Shown: positions 15,941-27,600 of the stretch, piece after piece
How positions within the stretch are numbered: position 1 is the first letter of the stretch
How the letters are laid out: each line of letters begins with the position of its first letter
Assembly (NCBI RefSeq): GCF_910589235.1
Contig: NC_060968.1
Coordinates: 248,001-312,000 of the forward strand
Direction of reading: 5' to 3'
From: Vespa crabro
Lineage: Eukaryota > Arthropoda > Insecta > Hymenoptera > Vespidae
Length of the DNA stretch: 64,000 nucleotides
Made by a program: the position numbers and the translations under genes
Notes under the pieces: model-generated
The model's input: only the letters and a program-made list of their open reading frames with translations
What the model was told of the DNA's origin: nothing
Databases searched by the model: none

Positions 15941-17328
15941 TAATAAAAGTAATAACAATAATAACGATAATAATGCTTACAACATTGTTAACGATAATAA
16001 TATTAACGATTATAACGATAATAATCATAATAATAATAATAATATTAACGATAATATCGATCAAAATAATAATATTATAATCCTTAACGTCGATAATAAT
16101 AATAATAATAATAATATTATTCACGATAATAACGATAACTATTATAATAATAATAACGAAAATAACGATAATAATAAGAATAATAACAGCAATAACATCT
16201 ATAATTACGATAATAACGACAATAACGATCATAACGGAATTAACTATAATAATAATATTAATAATAATAATAATAATAACAAAAATAACGATATTAACGA
16301 TAACAGTAATAGTAATACTAACAATAATAACAAAAATATCGATAATGATGTAACGATATTAATAATAACGATAATAATTATAATAATAATAACAATACTA
16401 CCTATAAAAACGATAATAGTAATAGTAATAGTAATAATAATAGCAATAATAACGAGAATGAAGATAATTATAATAACAATAATAACGACAATAACGATAA
16501 TAGCGATAACAATAATAACAATAATAACTATAATAACCATAATGACGATATTATAGTAATAAAGATAAAGATAATATCGAAAATAAGGATAATAATAATA
16601 GTAATAATAACGATAATAACGATAATATCGATAATAATTATAACGAAAATAACGTCAATAATAATATTAATATTAACGATAATAAGAATAATAATAATGA
16701 ATTCGATAATAACAATAACAATAAAATCGATAATAACGATATTAACGATAATAACGATAATAACTATAATTACGATAATAACAATAGTAATAATGACAAT
16801 AATATCGAAAACAACGATAAAAACGATATTAATCGTAATAAAAGTAAGGATAATATCGGTAAAGTGGAAAATAATAATAATATTATATTCCATAATAATG
16901 ATAATATAAATAATAATAATAATAATAACGATAATTTCACTAATAGTAACAACTATAAATTCGATAATAATGATATTAATGAAAATAACAAAATAATAAT
17001 AGCATATATAACAATAATAACGATAATAACAATAATAATAATAACATTAATAACGATAATTACGATGATAACGATAGTAATAATTACAATAAAGTCGATA
17101 ACAAAGATGATAATGATAATAATAATAATAAAAATATTATCGATAATAAGGTTAATTACCAAAATAACGGTAATACATATAATAACAATAATAACGACAA
17201 TAATAATAATAATAATAACGATACGAACGATAATAACAATAATAATAAATATAATAATAATGATTGTAACGTTATTAACGACAATAACGACAGTAATAAT
17301 TACAATAAAAACGGTAACCTATAATAAT

Positions 17329-17645
17329 TATAATAACGATAATTATAAGAACAATAATTACTATAATAACGATATTAACAAAAATAATAATAATAAGAAT
17401 AACAACAATAATATAGAAATAACAATAGTAATAATAACAATTATAACAATAATAACGATAATAATAATAATAATAATAGTAATAATATTAATATTATGGA
17501 TAATAACGATAATTACGATAATAATAACAGTATTAATAACGATGATAAGGATAATAACGATAACATCGATAATAGTAATATCAAAAATATCGATAATATC
17601 TATAATAACGATAATTATAAGAACAATAATTACTATAATAACGAT
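17329..17645 (+). repeat. 45-bp exact direct repeat beside the satellite junction
   Basis: Bases 17,329-17,373 and 17,601-17,645 are identical over 45 bp (offset 272). The second copy ends about 15-25 bp before the triplet satellite gives way to the 68-bp satellite. Confidence 0.85.
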
Positions 17646-17660
17646 TACTATAATAACGAG

Positions 17661-18653
17661 TAGTAAAACTAACCAATGCGACTGTCCGACTTGGAAATAT
17701 TTCGTCAAATCGATGGAAAATTATGCGAGTACTGCTCGAAATAAAATAGATGTCGCAATGGAAAATATACCAACTTGTCAGAAGAAACTTTTGCGAGAGC
17801 CTCTCGATCCGAAAAGGCTGCCGAAGTAGAAAGAATTCTGAATAGTTGTAGGTTAGTAATGCGAGTGCTTCTCTAAACATTACGACTGTTGAACATAGAT
17901 ATATTACGACTATTCGAGGGAAAGTTATGCGATTAAATTGTGAACCAATGCGACTATCTGACTTGAAAGCATTCCGACTAGGACAGAGATAGGTAAGAGA
18001 GCGTCTCTCGAAGGAAAGAGATCGTCGTTCTTGAAAATATTCCAACCATTCGAGGGAAAGTTATATGAAGTCCTCACGAAACAATGCGGGTTCCGAATTT
18101 GGAAATATCTCTCCTAGGTATTGGAAAGTTATGCGAGTGACTCTTGAATCAACGCGACTGTCGGACTTGGAAATATTTCGAATAGTCGAGGGAAAGGTAT
18201 GCGAAAGCCTTGTGAATCAATGCGACTATTGATCTAGGAAAAATTCCAAATAATTGAGAAATATTTGTGCGCGTGCCAGGCGAAACAATGTGAATGTCGG
18301 TCTTAGCAATATTCATTTCTATCGAGGGAAAGTTAAACGAGAGCACCTCACACCAATGCGTCTGCTTGACCTAGAAATATTCCGACTAGTATTGGTAAGG
18401 TTATGAGAGCGTGCCTATAACCAATGCGATAGCCAGAATTATTAATATACCGTCTAGTCGAAGTAAGCTTATGTGAGTGACTTGTGAACCAATGAGACTG
18501 TCAGACTTAGAAATATTCGGCCTACTGGTGGGATAGTTATGAGAGTGACTCTCGGAACAATTCTCCATCTGGTTCTAAAAATATTCCAACTAGACGAAGA
18601 AAGATATGAGAGTGACAGTGTACCAATGCAACTGTCGGATTTGGAGATTCTCC
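17661..18653 (+). repeat. 68-bp satellite, block 1
   Basis: First units of the second satellite. The unit is about 68 bp and is marked in order by GCGAGTGCCTCTCGAACC, AATGCGACTGTCGGACTTGG, AAATATTCCGACTAGTC and GAGGGAAAGTTAT. The junction with the triplet satellite is abrupt, between about 17,655 and 17,670. The block ends inside a unit, at the left target duplication of the R1-clade element (18,636-18,653). Units here are quite diverged from one another. Confidence 0.93.
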
Positions 18654-19770
18654 TATTCTACTAATTACTTTTACTTAAAGTACTTTTGATGAAGTACTTG
18701 ATCCAAATGTCTAGGATAACTTCATTACACCCTCTAACCAGAAGTACCTTTAGTAAGTACGTTGATCATATGTTCTTCTTATCTTTTTCATGCCCCTTAC
18801 TTAAAGTATTAGCACCAAAACAGTTATTACACGTACTTTCTTTTCACTCTAAGTCCCTTTGCTTAAAGTACTTCTACTAAAGAACTTTGGTTGTGTTCTT
18901 TCCTCCCTTTTTTAAGTCCCCTTATCTAAAGCACTTTTAAAGTACCTAAGTTGTATGCTTTATCATCTCCAATTATCCTATATTAAAGTACTTTACCAAA
19001 GTACCTCCACTATTATTGATTATATTCCTCCCCTTCCAAGTCCTGTCACTTAAAGTACTTTTACTAAAGGATCTTGAATGTGTTTTCTCTTTCCTTCCCA
19101 AGATTATTTCATGTAAAGTATTACAACCAAAGTACTTCAACATATGTTCCCTCTTTTCCTTCCAAGTCTTCTCACGTAAAGTACTCTTACAAAAACACTT
19201 GGATTATATGTACCTTCTATTCTCTTCCATGCTCTTCTACCAAAATTACTCTCACTAAAGTGCCTTGACTAAATGCTCTTTCTTTAATTCCTATGTCTTT
19301 TACTCACAGTGTTTTGCCAGAGCACTTGATTGCAAGATCATTTCTTCCCATCGAAGTCTCAAGGTACTTCCACTAATTTACATGATTTGATTTTCTGTTG
19401 CTTCCAAGACATCTTAACCAAAATACTGTACCTAAGAACTTCGATCATTTGTCACTTCCTCGCTCAATATGCCCTATTACTTAAAGTCATACTATAAGAA
19501 ACTTGATCATATATTCTCTCCTTTCCTCCTAAGTCCCATTACTTAAAGTACTTTTATGAGAAAACAATGATCTTATTTCATTCTTCTCCCCTCTAAGCAC
19601 TCTTACTTAAAATGCCCTTGTTAGAGTACCTCGATTACACGTTCCTTCTCTACTCAACTAAGTACTTAACTTAATTTGTCTTAATAAAGCACCCAGACTA
19701 GAGGATCACTGCCCGCTCATTTAAGCCCTTTCATTCCAAGCGTTTCACTAAAGTACCTCAACGGTTATCC
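18654..19770 (+). repeat. ~64-bp monomer array in the 5' region of the R1-clade element, copy 1
   Basis: About 17 degenerate units of roughly 62-66 bp are marked by TTAAAGTACTTTTACTAAAG, then CTTGATCATATGTTC, then a pyrimidine-rich stretch and AAGTCCCTTAC. The core AAAGTACTTT is a 10-bp perfect palindrome. Units are T/C-rich on the + strand and unlike the 68-bp satellite. The array occurs only here and at 40,352-41,490, each time directly upstream of the R1-clade coding region. Because target duplications enclose it (see 40,352-46,591), I interpret it as the element's 5' UTR, perhaps promoter monomers. Confidence 0.8.
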
Positions 19771-20469
19771 GTTCAGCGCACCGTCACTCCACCATTAATG
19801 GAAGTATAACTAAGAGGTACTATTTTCCTTCTCAAATTATTATTATTATTAATTTCTTTTTTAAGCGCTTTCTTACAGCTTAAAAGTTTTCCTTCTTCTT
19901 CTTTTCTTATAATTATTTAAGAATTAGCCCCTTTAAATTCCTTGATAGTTGCCTGTGGGGAAAAATGATCCGGAAATGAACTAACTTCCCGTTCGGATCT
20001 CTGGGTGGACGCATTCCCAGAGGTGGTTAGCGTGGTGACGCTAAATGCAGTTAGCGCGACACCGTGTGTTACGAGTGGATGAACTTCCGGCGTAGGGCAG
20101 CGTAGGAACGCAGCAAAACGCTGGGCTAGTGCGCGATTGTCATCCAAGGCCAGTCACCTAGCGTCCCTCCGCGTCGATAGTACCCATAATAACCTGGATA
20201 ATCCATAATAACTGCATAACTGCATAACCTGGATTGCACCAGGTGGTAGCCAGTCTTAAGAGGCCATAGTAGTTTTGGGAAGGAGCGATAGGATATTGCT
20301 GGAGCCATTTTCAAAGGCCGTGCAAACAAATGCCGATGACGCTAAATCGGCTGCGATTAGTTTAGGGGAAAACAGTACCAGAAGAGCCGCGATAAGATCA
20401 TCCAGTTCGAATAATATACTCGTCTAACAGATCCTATGGTGGAGATAGATAATCACGTGACCGCGAACT
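19771..20469 (+). other. 5' region between monomers and ORF1, copy 1
   Basis: This is non-monomeric sequence shared with about 41,491-42,185 in the partner, at roughly 75 percent identity. It opens with a T-rich stretch containing an ATT run (about 19,837-19,855). No sense-strand reading frame is open in both copies. On the minus strand 19,917-20,147 is open for 76 codons and aligns with an 83-codon frame at 41,643-41,894 of the partner. Short shared words include AAFL and PLVT. Around 20,300-20,420 a + frame reads KAVQTNADDAKSAAIS and matches the partner (KAVQTN, then SEAISAAIRIGENST), so ORF1 may begin in this region. Confidence 0.55.
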
Positions 20470-20688
20470 CGATCGTACGTTCGCATGCTTTCCGCACAAA
20501 ACTCACTGGAAGCGGAACTTACGCCCCCAGTCCCTACAAATAGCAACAATCCCCGCGAAAGGAACACATGTAAAAACCCCGTTACCTCCGATAATAGAGC
20601 AAGTCACCTAGCAAGAAAGCGAGGATATATCCCGGGAACTACCGAAAAGAACCCTAGAAATGAGCTACGCCCCATTGGCAACTCTTGA
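20470..20688 (+). pseudogene. ORF1 (gag-like) remnant of R1-clade element, copy 1
   Basis: In R1-clade elements ORF1 encodes an RNA-binding gag-like protein that packages the element RNA. Here a + frame starting MLSAQNSLEAELTPPVPTNS matches the partner frame at 42,186-42,545 (LSAQNSQE, stop, LTSPVPTNS). Conservation of this frame, Pro/Ser/Thr-rich composition and position just before the endonuclease support ORF1. No CCHC zinc knuckle, usual at the ORF1 C-terminus, is seen in either copy, and the frame is far shorter than a normal ORF1 of several hundred residues. The ORF is therefore degenerate or internally deleted. The homology call rests on position and frame conservation alone. Confidence 0.45.
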
Positions 20689-20851
20689 AGCGGACCGCAC
20701 ACCTGAGACCACCTATGTCATAGGCGCGATCTTCAAATCGAGGCACCGCGGGTCACTTTTGCAGATCCCTGCGCATCCACACGCTGTACGAAATGATTTC
20801 GACTAAGGCCTTCTCCCTCACGTAAATCGTGCGTTCTCAAAAAATCATTTA

Positions 20852-21648
20852 TTGCAGCTAAAAATGAGACGTCCTAAAACGGTAACCGTCGAAGTACGCG
20901 ATCTGATTAGCCAAAAGCGCTTGTTAGTGCAACTTCTACAGGAGCACCATGTAGAAGAGCAAGGGACAAGGTACAAGATTATAGGATTAGGCAACGGGAC
21001 AAGAATTGTTGCCATTCGCGGTGAAAGTTGCTCGTCTGCGGTCCCCGCGACCAACACAAATATCACATTACTGTTTATCTCGCAGCTCAGCGCTGAGCAC
21101 TCCGCCTGTGCAGAATTGCAAGCACCCGGCACCTCCTTCTACGTCGTCTCGCACTACTTTCAGTACAGCGACTTAATAGAGGAGTACATTAGGAACTTGG
21201 AATCAGTTATTCGCGCAAAAAAGGGAGGAGAGAGAAATAGCATCACCAGACGCCAAAGTTCGAATTCCTTTCTGGGGCTCTCAGGGCACAGACGAAAAGT
21301 TCTCCAAGTTAGAAGCCCTCATCCGGGCATCCGGGCTAAATTTTATTGACGACGTAAAGCAGCCACTTACATTCTGGACCACGAGAGGCTTTTCATACAT
21401 CAGCATGAACCTCTCGCTGCACACCATGCGCCGAATTATTGTCCAATGGAATGTAAGATTAGGCTGAACGTCCAGTGACAACAAATCAATAGACATCGCG
21501 ATACATCCCCCGTAGGCCGAGTTGGGTCATGGGAGTAGTGCACGGGGCGATGGGAACAGGAGGATCAATAACAGGAGAGCCGACTGGGACCTGTTCGCTT
21601 GTTCTATCTCACCGCGGCAATGCTAGATGGAAGCAGTTGAGGATCGGC
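20852..21648 (+). pseudogene. R1-clade ORF2 endonuclease domain, broken, copy 1
   Basis: This is the APE-type endonuclease that would nick the target site. The frame runs from LLQLKMRRPKT (first ATG at 20,864; the open frame extends 5' of it) through LISQKRLLVQLLQ, GLGNGTRI, AVPATNTNITLLFISQLS, QAPGTSFYVVSHYFQYSD and IEEYIRNLESVIRA. FQYSD is typical of R1-clade endonucleases. A frameshift near 21,240 moves coding to the frame reading TDEKFSKLEALIRASGLNF, DDVKQPLTFWTTRGFSYI and IIVQWNVRLG, then a TGA stop in place of Trp, then TSSDNKSIDIAIH. The catalytic SDH of this family reads SDN here, so a key His is lost. The fragment ends at the deletion joint at 21,648. It would not be functional. Confidence 0.88.
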
Positions 21649-24600
21649 TAGAATTATGAAGTAATGGGAGTGCCTCTCGAAACATTGCTATGGTCGGACC
21701 AAAAAATAATCCATCTAGTTGAAGGAAAGTTATGTAAGTGACATTCTGACCTGATACAACTATTGGTCTTGGAAATATTTTAAATAGACCAGAAAAAATT
21801 GTATGGGTGCAACAGGAACCAATGCGACTGTTGGACATTGGCACATTCGAATTAGTCGAGTGAAAATTATCCGGGTGCCACTCAAACCAACGCGACTAGT
21901 GGCACTTGGAGATATTCCGACTAGTCGAGGGAAGGATATGACAGTGGGGCTAGAACAAATGCGATCGCTGGACCTAGAAGTATTGCGACTAGGCTACGGA
22001 AAGATATGCGTGCGATATGTCATCAAATGCGACTGTCGGAATTATAAAATTCCGATTAGTCTAGGTGAAGTTATGTGAATGCCCCTCGAACAAACGCGAC
22101 TATCAAACATGGAAATATTCCACCTATTCGCGGGTAACTTATGCGAGTACATCTAAAAACTATGCGACTGTCGTACTTGTGGATATTCCGTCTTGTCGGG
22201 GGAGAGTTATAAAATTAACTCTCAAACCGAAGCGGCTGTCGGACTTTGAAATAGCCTTACTAAACGAAAGTATGGAAGACGAGTGCCTCTAAGGGTCATT
22301 ACTACTGTTGGAATTCGAAATAATTCGTCTAGTCGGATGAAACTTATACGAGATCACCTCGAAACAATGCTACTGTTGAACTTGGTGATATTCCGAATAG
22401 TTGAAGTACAGTAATACGAGTGATTTAGAAGACAATGCGACAGACGCACATTGAAATATTCCGACTAATCGAGGGAATGTTATGCTTGTGACTCTCGAAC
22501 CAATGCCCCTGTCATACTTATAATTGTTCCGACTAGTTGAGGGAAATTTATGAGAATTTCTCTCGAACCAATGAGAAAGTTTTGCGAATGATGCACTAAC
22601 GAATGAGACTGTCAGAATTGGAAATATTCCGTCTTTTCGAGGGAAGGTTATTCGAGTATCTGTCGAATTAATTGGACTGTCGGAGTTAAAAATGTATAGC
22701 GTAGCCCAGGGAAAGTTGTGCGTGTGCTTCTCGCAACGATGCGACTGTTGGTACTGGAAATATGCCGACTAATGGAGTGTAAGTTTTACGAGTGTTTCTC
22801 GAACCAATGCAACTGTCGGAGGCGGAAATTTGCAACTAGACGAGTAAGAGTTGTTTGATTGCCTATCCAACCAAAGCAACAGTCTGTCGTGGAAGTATTC
22901 GGATTATTCGAGGAAAAGATAAGAGAGTGCCACTCAAAACAACACGACTGCTGGCCCTAGATATATTCACTCAAATCGAGAGAAGGTAATGCAAGTGTTT
23001 CACGAACCAATGCGACTTACAGCTTGTATACATTCCGAATAGACGAGAGAAAGTTATGCAAGTGCATCTCCTACCAATGAGACTGCCTCTCTTTGAAATA
23101 TTCCGACAAGTAGAGGGGAATTTTACGAGTGCCCCTCAGACCAATTCGAGTGTCGACTATGGTAATATAGTCCAGGGAATGCTGTGCAAGTATCTATCGA
23201 ACCAATGCGACTGTCTGACTTGGGACATTCCAACTCGCCGAGGAAAATTTATGCGTGTGTGATTCGAAGCAAAGCAACTGTAGGACTTGTATCTATTCCG
23301 ACTAGACAAGTGATAGTTATGTAAGTGTCTTATGGACCAAGGCGATCCATAGACTTGGAAATATTCTGACTGGTTGAAGGAAACTTATGCTACTGCCTCA
23401 CGAAAAAGTGGCTTTCGAAATTGTAAAGATTCTGACTAGTCGAGGGAATGTTGTACGTTTGCCTACCGAACTAATGCAACTATAATATTCCGACTAGTCG
23501 AAAGAATGCAATGCGATTGCATCACAAATATATGCGACGGACGAACTTGAAAAAATCCCGACTTGTCGAGGGATCATTATACGAGTAAATTGGGAAACAT
23601 TTCGAAGTCTGTACTTGGAAATATTCCGACAAATTAAGAGAAAATTATGCGTATGCATCTCGATCCAATATAGCTGTAGAACTTGGAAATATTCCAAATA
23701 GTGGAGGGAATGTTAAGCGAGTGCCTATCGAACCAATTCGACTGTCAGACTTGGAAATATTCCGACATTCGGGCGAAAGTTATGCAAGTGACTCCCGAAC
23801 AATTGCAGCTGTCGGTTTTGGATATTTTCCAACTTGTCTGGAGAAAGTTATGCGGGTGACTCTCAAACCAAAGCGGTTGTCGGACTAAGAAATATTCGGA
23901 ATAGAAAAGAGGAACTTATACAAGATCATGTCGAGCCAAAACGATAAACGAATATAGAAATATTCCAACTATTCGAAAGAAAGTTATGCAAGTGAATTGT
24001 GATCCAATGAGACTATTGGACGTGGTAATATTCCGACTAGGAGAAGGAAAGTTACACTAGTGCTTCTTGAACCAATGCGACTATCGCTCTTAGAAATATT
24101 CCTATAAATCGATGGAAAATTATACAAGTGCCTGTTGAACAAATGCGACTATCGGACTTGGAAATATACCGACTAGCCAAGGGAAAGTGATGCAAGTCCC
24201 TCTCGAAACAATGCGAATTTCAGAAATAGAAGAAATATGTCTAGTCGAGGAAATGTTATGCAAGTTTTGCTCGAAACAATGCAACTTACGTACTTGGAAA
24301 TATTCCGCCTAGTCGAAGGAAATTTATGCGAAAGCTTCTCGATCCAATGAAACTGACGGAATTGGAAATATTCCTACTAGTCGAGGTTAAGTTATACGAC
24401 TTTCTCTAGAACCGAAGCGGCTATTGTTCTTGTTTTGCGAGTGATTTTTGAATCAATGCGACTGTTGGACATGGAAATATTCCAAAGTGTTGACTGTAAC
24501 TTATGGGAAGAACTCTCGTACTAATGAGGCTGTCGAAATTTGAAAAATCCCAACTAGTCGAGAGAAAGTTAGGCAATTGCCTATGGCAACAATGCCGATG

Positions 24601-27600
24601 TCTGGCTTGGTAATATTCCAACTAGTTGGGTGAAAGTTCTGTGAGGGCCTCTCGAACGAGTACGGCTGCCGGACTTGGAAGTATCCCGCCAAGTCGAGGG
24701 AAAGGTATGCTAGTACTTCTCTAACCAATTCGGCTGTCAAACTAACAAATTATTTCGGCTAGACAGAGGAAATTTATACAAGAGTCTCTCGAACCAATGT
24801 GGGTGCCGGACATGGATATTTTCCTACTAGTCGTGGAAATTATTTGCGACTGAATCTCAAATCCATACTGCTCTCTGACTTAGAATTTCTCCGAGTATTC
24901 AAACGAAAGTTACGTGAGTAAGTTGTGATTTAGTGCAACTGTCTGACTTGCAAATATACTAGAATCTAGAATATCTACAAATTAGAAGTATTCTGACTAA
25001 TCGAGCGCAAGTTAGGCAAATGTCTCTCGAAACAATGCTACGTTCGGACTTGGAAATATCCCGTAAAGTCGATGGAAAATTATGCGATTGACGTGTGAAC
25101 TATTGCAACTAGACGTCTTGAAATTATTCTGACAAGTCGAACGAAAGCAATTCTCGTATGCCTCGAATTAATGTTACTATCGAACTTGCAAATATTCCGA
25201 CTATTCGAACGAATGTTAAGCAAATGCGTCCGGAACCAAAGCGAATGTCGCACTTAAAAATATTCTGACTATTCAAGGGAAAGTTATGCGAGGTCCTCTA
25301 GAACTAAGGCAACCGTCGAACCTAGAAATATTCTGCTTAGACGTGGGAATGTTGTGATTGTGCCGGTCGATTCAATGCGACAGTAGAGGAAAAGACTATC
25401 CGACTAGTTGAGGAAAAGTTATGCATGTGGCTTGTGTAATAATGCGACCCTCGGAATTGGAAAGATTATGATTAGGTGAGAAAGAATTATGCAAGTACCG
25501 CTCAAAGTAATGCGAATATCGGACTAAGAAATATTCCGACTTTATCGTGGGAATGTTATCCGAATGCTCCCGTTACAATGCAACTCTCGGCCTTGGAAGT
25601 ATTTTAACTAGGCGAGTGATAGTTATACAAGTGCATCTCGACCTAATACGATAGTCATAACAAGAAATATACCGACTAGTCGAGGATTTGTAATCGATAG
25701 CCTCTCGAACCGATGCGATTGTCGGAAGTACTAACATTCCGAATAGTCGAGGGAGAGTCATGTGTGTGTGTCTGTTGATGCGACTGTCGATCTTGGAGAT
25801 ATACCGATTAGTCGAGAGAAATTTGTACGTGTGACTCTGATACCGATGCGGCTGTAGGACTTGGAAATATTCCGTCTATTCGGGAGAATCATACGAGTAC
25901 TTCTCCACCAATGCATTTCTCGTACGTGGAAAAGTTCCAACTAATCGGGGGAAGGATATGAGAGTGTCACTCGAAACAATACAGCTGACGGACTTGGAAA
26001 TATGCCGAATAGTAGACAGTAATATATTCGAGTGCCTCTCTAGCTAATACGACTATCGTACATGGAAATATTCCAGCTAGACGAGGGAAATTTATTCGAG
26101 GGACATGTGAACCTAAGCGCCGTTGGACATAGAGATATTCCGACTAGTCGAGGAAAAGTTATGTAAGTGCGTCTCGTGCCAATGAGACTGTATGACTTGG
26201 AAATATATCGACTAGTCCAGGAAAAGTTAAGCAAGTGAATTGTGATCCAATGCCACCATCGGACTTGGACATTTTCCGACTATTCTAGGGAAAGTTATGC
26301 GAGTAAATCTCGAACCAATGCGACTATCGGAATTGAAAATAGTTCGGATAGCCGAGGGGAATTTTTGCGAGAGCCTGTCAGAACAATGCGGCAGTCATAC
26401 TTGGAAATATTCCGACTTTTCGGATGAAATTTATTCGAGTGCTCTTGAAACATAGAGACTGTAACTAATGGTAATATTCCGACTAGTCGAAGGAAATATA
26501 TGAGAGTGCCACTCGAATTATGGCCAATGTCGGATTTTACACTATTCCGACAAGTCGAGGGATAGTTATGTGTCGGTCTCTCGAATAATTAAGACTGTCG
26601 GACTTGGAAATATTCCATCAAAGTGAGGAAAAGTCATTCGAATGACAATCGTATCAATGCGACCGTCATACTTGTAATTATTCCCTCTAAACGAAGGAAT
26701 GTGACTTGTAATCCAAAACGAATGTCGGAATTAGAAATATTCCAATAAGACGGAATAAATTTATGCGAGTGCCTCTCGAAACAATACGAATGTCGTACAA
26801 GGAAATATTCGGATTTTTCGTCCGATACATATGCTAATTCTACTTGAATCTCAGCGACTGTTGGTCTGTGAATTATCCCACCTAATTGAAGGATAGTTAT
26901 GCGAGTGCCTTTCGAAACAAAGTGACTGTCGGACTTGGAAATATTCCAATTAGTCGTGAGATAGTCATGCAAGCGACACTCGAATCAATGTGACTGCCGG
27001 ACTTGGAAACATTGCGCCTAGTAAAGAGACAGTTATGCAAGTTGATCTCGATCACATGCAACTGTCGCACTAGGAAATTACCCCAACAGACGTGGTAATG
27101 TCATACAAGTGTCTGTCAAGCGAATTGGACTGTCTGACTTAGAAATATTCAGACTAGTCGAGGGAAAGTTATGAGAGTAACTTGTAATCCAATTTCTCTT
27201 TCAGGCTTGGAAATAATCCGACCTAGTCGATCAAAGGTTATGCGAGTGCTTTCGCAAAAAATGCATCTGTCGGATTTGGAAATACTTCGACTAGTCCTGG
27301 TAAAATAATCCGAGTGATTTGCGAACAAATGCGACTATCGGAATTGGAAATATTATGTCAGGTCGATAGAAAGTTATGCGAGTACCACTCGAAACAACAC
27401 AGATGACGGACTTGAAAATATTCCAACTAGTCAGAAGACCTGTCGAGTCCTGTCGAACCAAACCGGCTGCCGGACTAGAAAGAATTCCAAGTAGTCGTGG
27501 GTAAGTAATGCGTGTGCTTCTCCAAACAATACCACTGTCGTACTTAGATGTTTTACGACCAATTGTTAACTCTTGAACCAATGCGACTGTCTGACTTAGA

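Larger units (their letters stand above)
1..17660. repeat. AT-rich trinucleotide-lattice satellite (AAT/AAC/GAT)
   Basis: The whole stretch is written in triplets, mostly AAT, AAC and GAT, with scattered TAT, TAC, GAC, AAA, AGT and ATT. Read in one phase, most triplets are purine-A-pyrimidine. The commonest longer word is AATAACGAT. G occurs mainly after C as the CpG of AACGAT. The phase slips by occasional one-base indels, so open frames start and stop along it. In any one segment two + frames (Asn/Asp-rich and Ile/Thr-rich) and two - frames (Ile/Val-rich and Leu/Ser-rich) are open together, the pattern expected of a triplet repeat and not of a gene. No transposon or gene island was seen inside it. 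Function unknown; satellite or degenerate microsatellite DNA. Confidence 0.93.
18654..21648 (+). mobile_element. R1-clade non-LTR retrotransposon, 3'-deleted copy
   Basis: Non-LTR retrotransposons of the R1 clade copy themselves by target-primed reverse transcription, using an APE-type endonuclease and an RT encoded by ORF2. This copy keeps the monomeric 5' region, ORF1 traces and most of the endonuclease, then stops abruptly after GATCGGC at 21,648 and joins 68-bp satellite. The RT, zinc knuckle and 3' UTR seen in the partner (40,352-46,591) are missing. Since the satellite beyond the break is colinear with satellite beyond the partner, the loss is a deletion after duplication and not 5' truncation at insertion. 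Left boundary: the 68-bp unit is interrupted after GGATTTGGAGATTCTCC. Confidence 0.88.
18205..21850 (+). repeat. Segmental duplication, copy 1 (partner about 39,880-46,870)
   Basis: This segment includes 68-bp satellite flank, an R1-clade element and more satellite, and is colinear with about 39,880-46,870. Unit-specific variants shared on the left flank (a TTAGCAATATTCATTTCT word at 18,304 and 40,004) and on the right flank (an AATATTTTAA variant near 21,776 and 46,806) show that the satellite around the element was copied with it. Relative to the partner, this copy lacks about 2.9 kb (homologous to about 43,790-46,690) and lacks the 447-bp insertion at 43,041. Confidence 0.82.
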
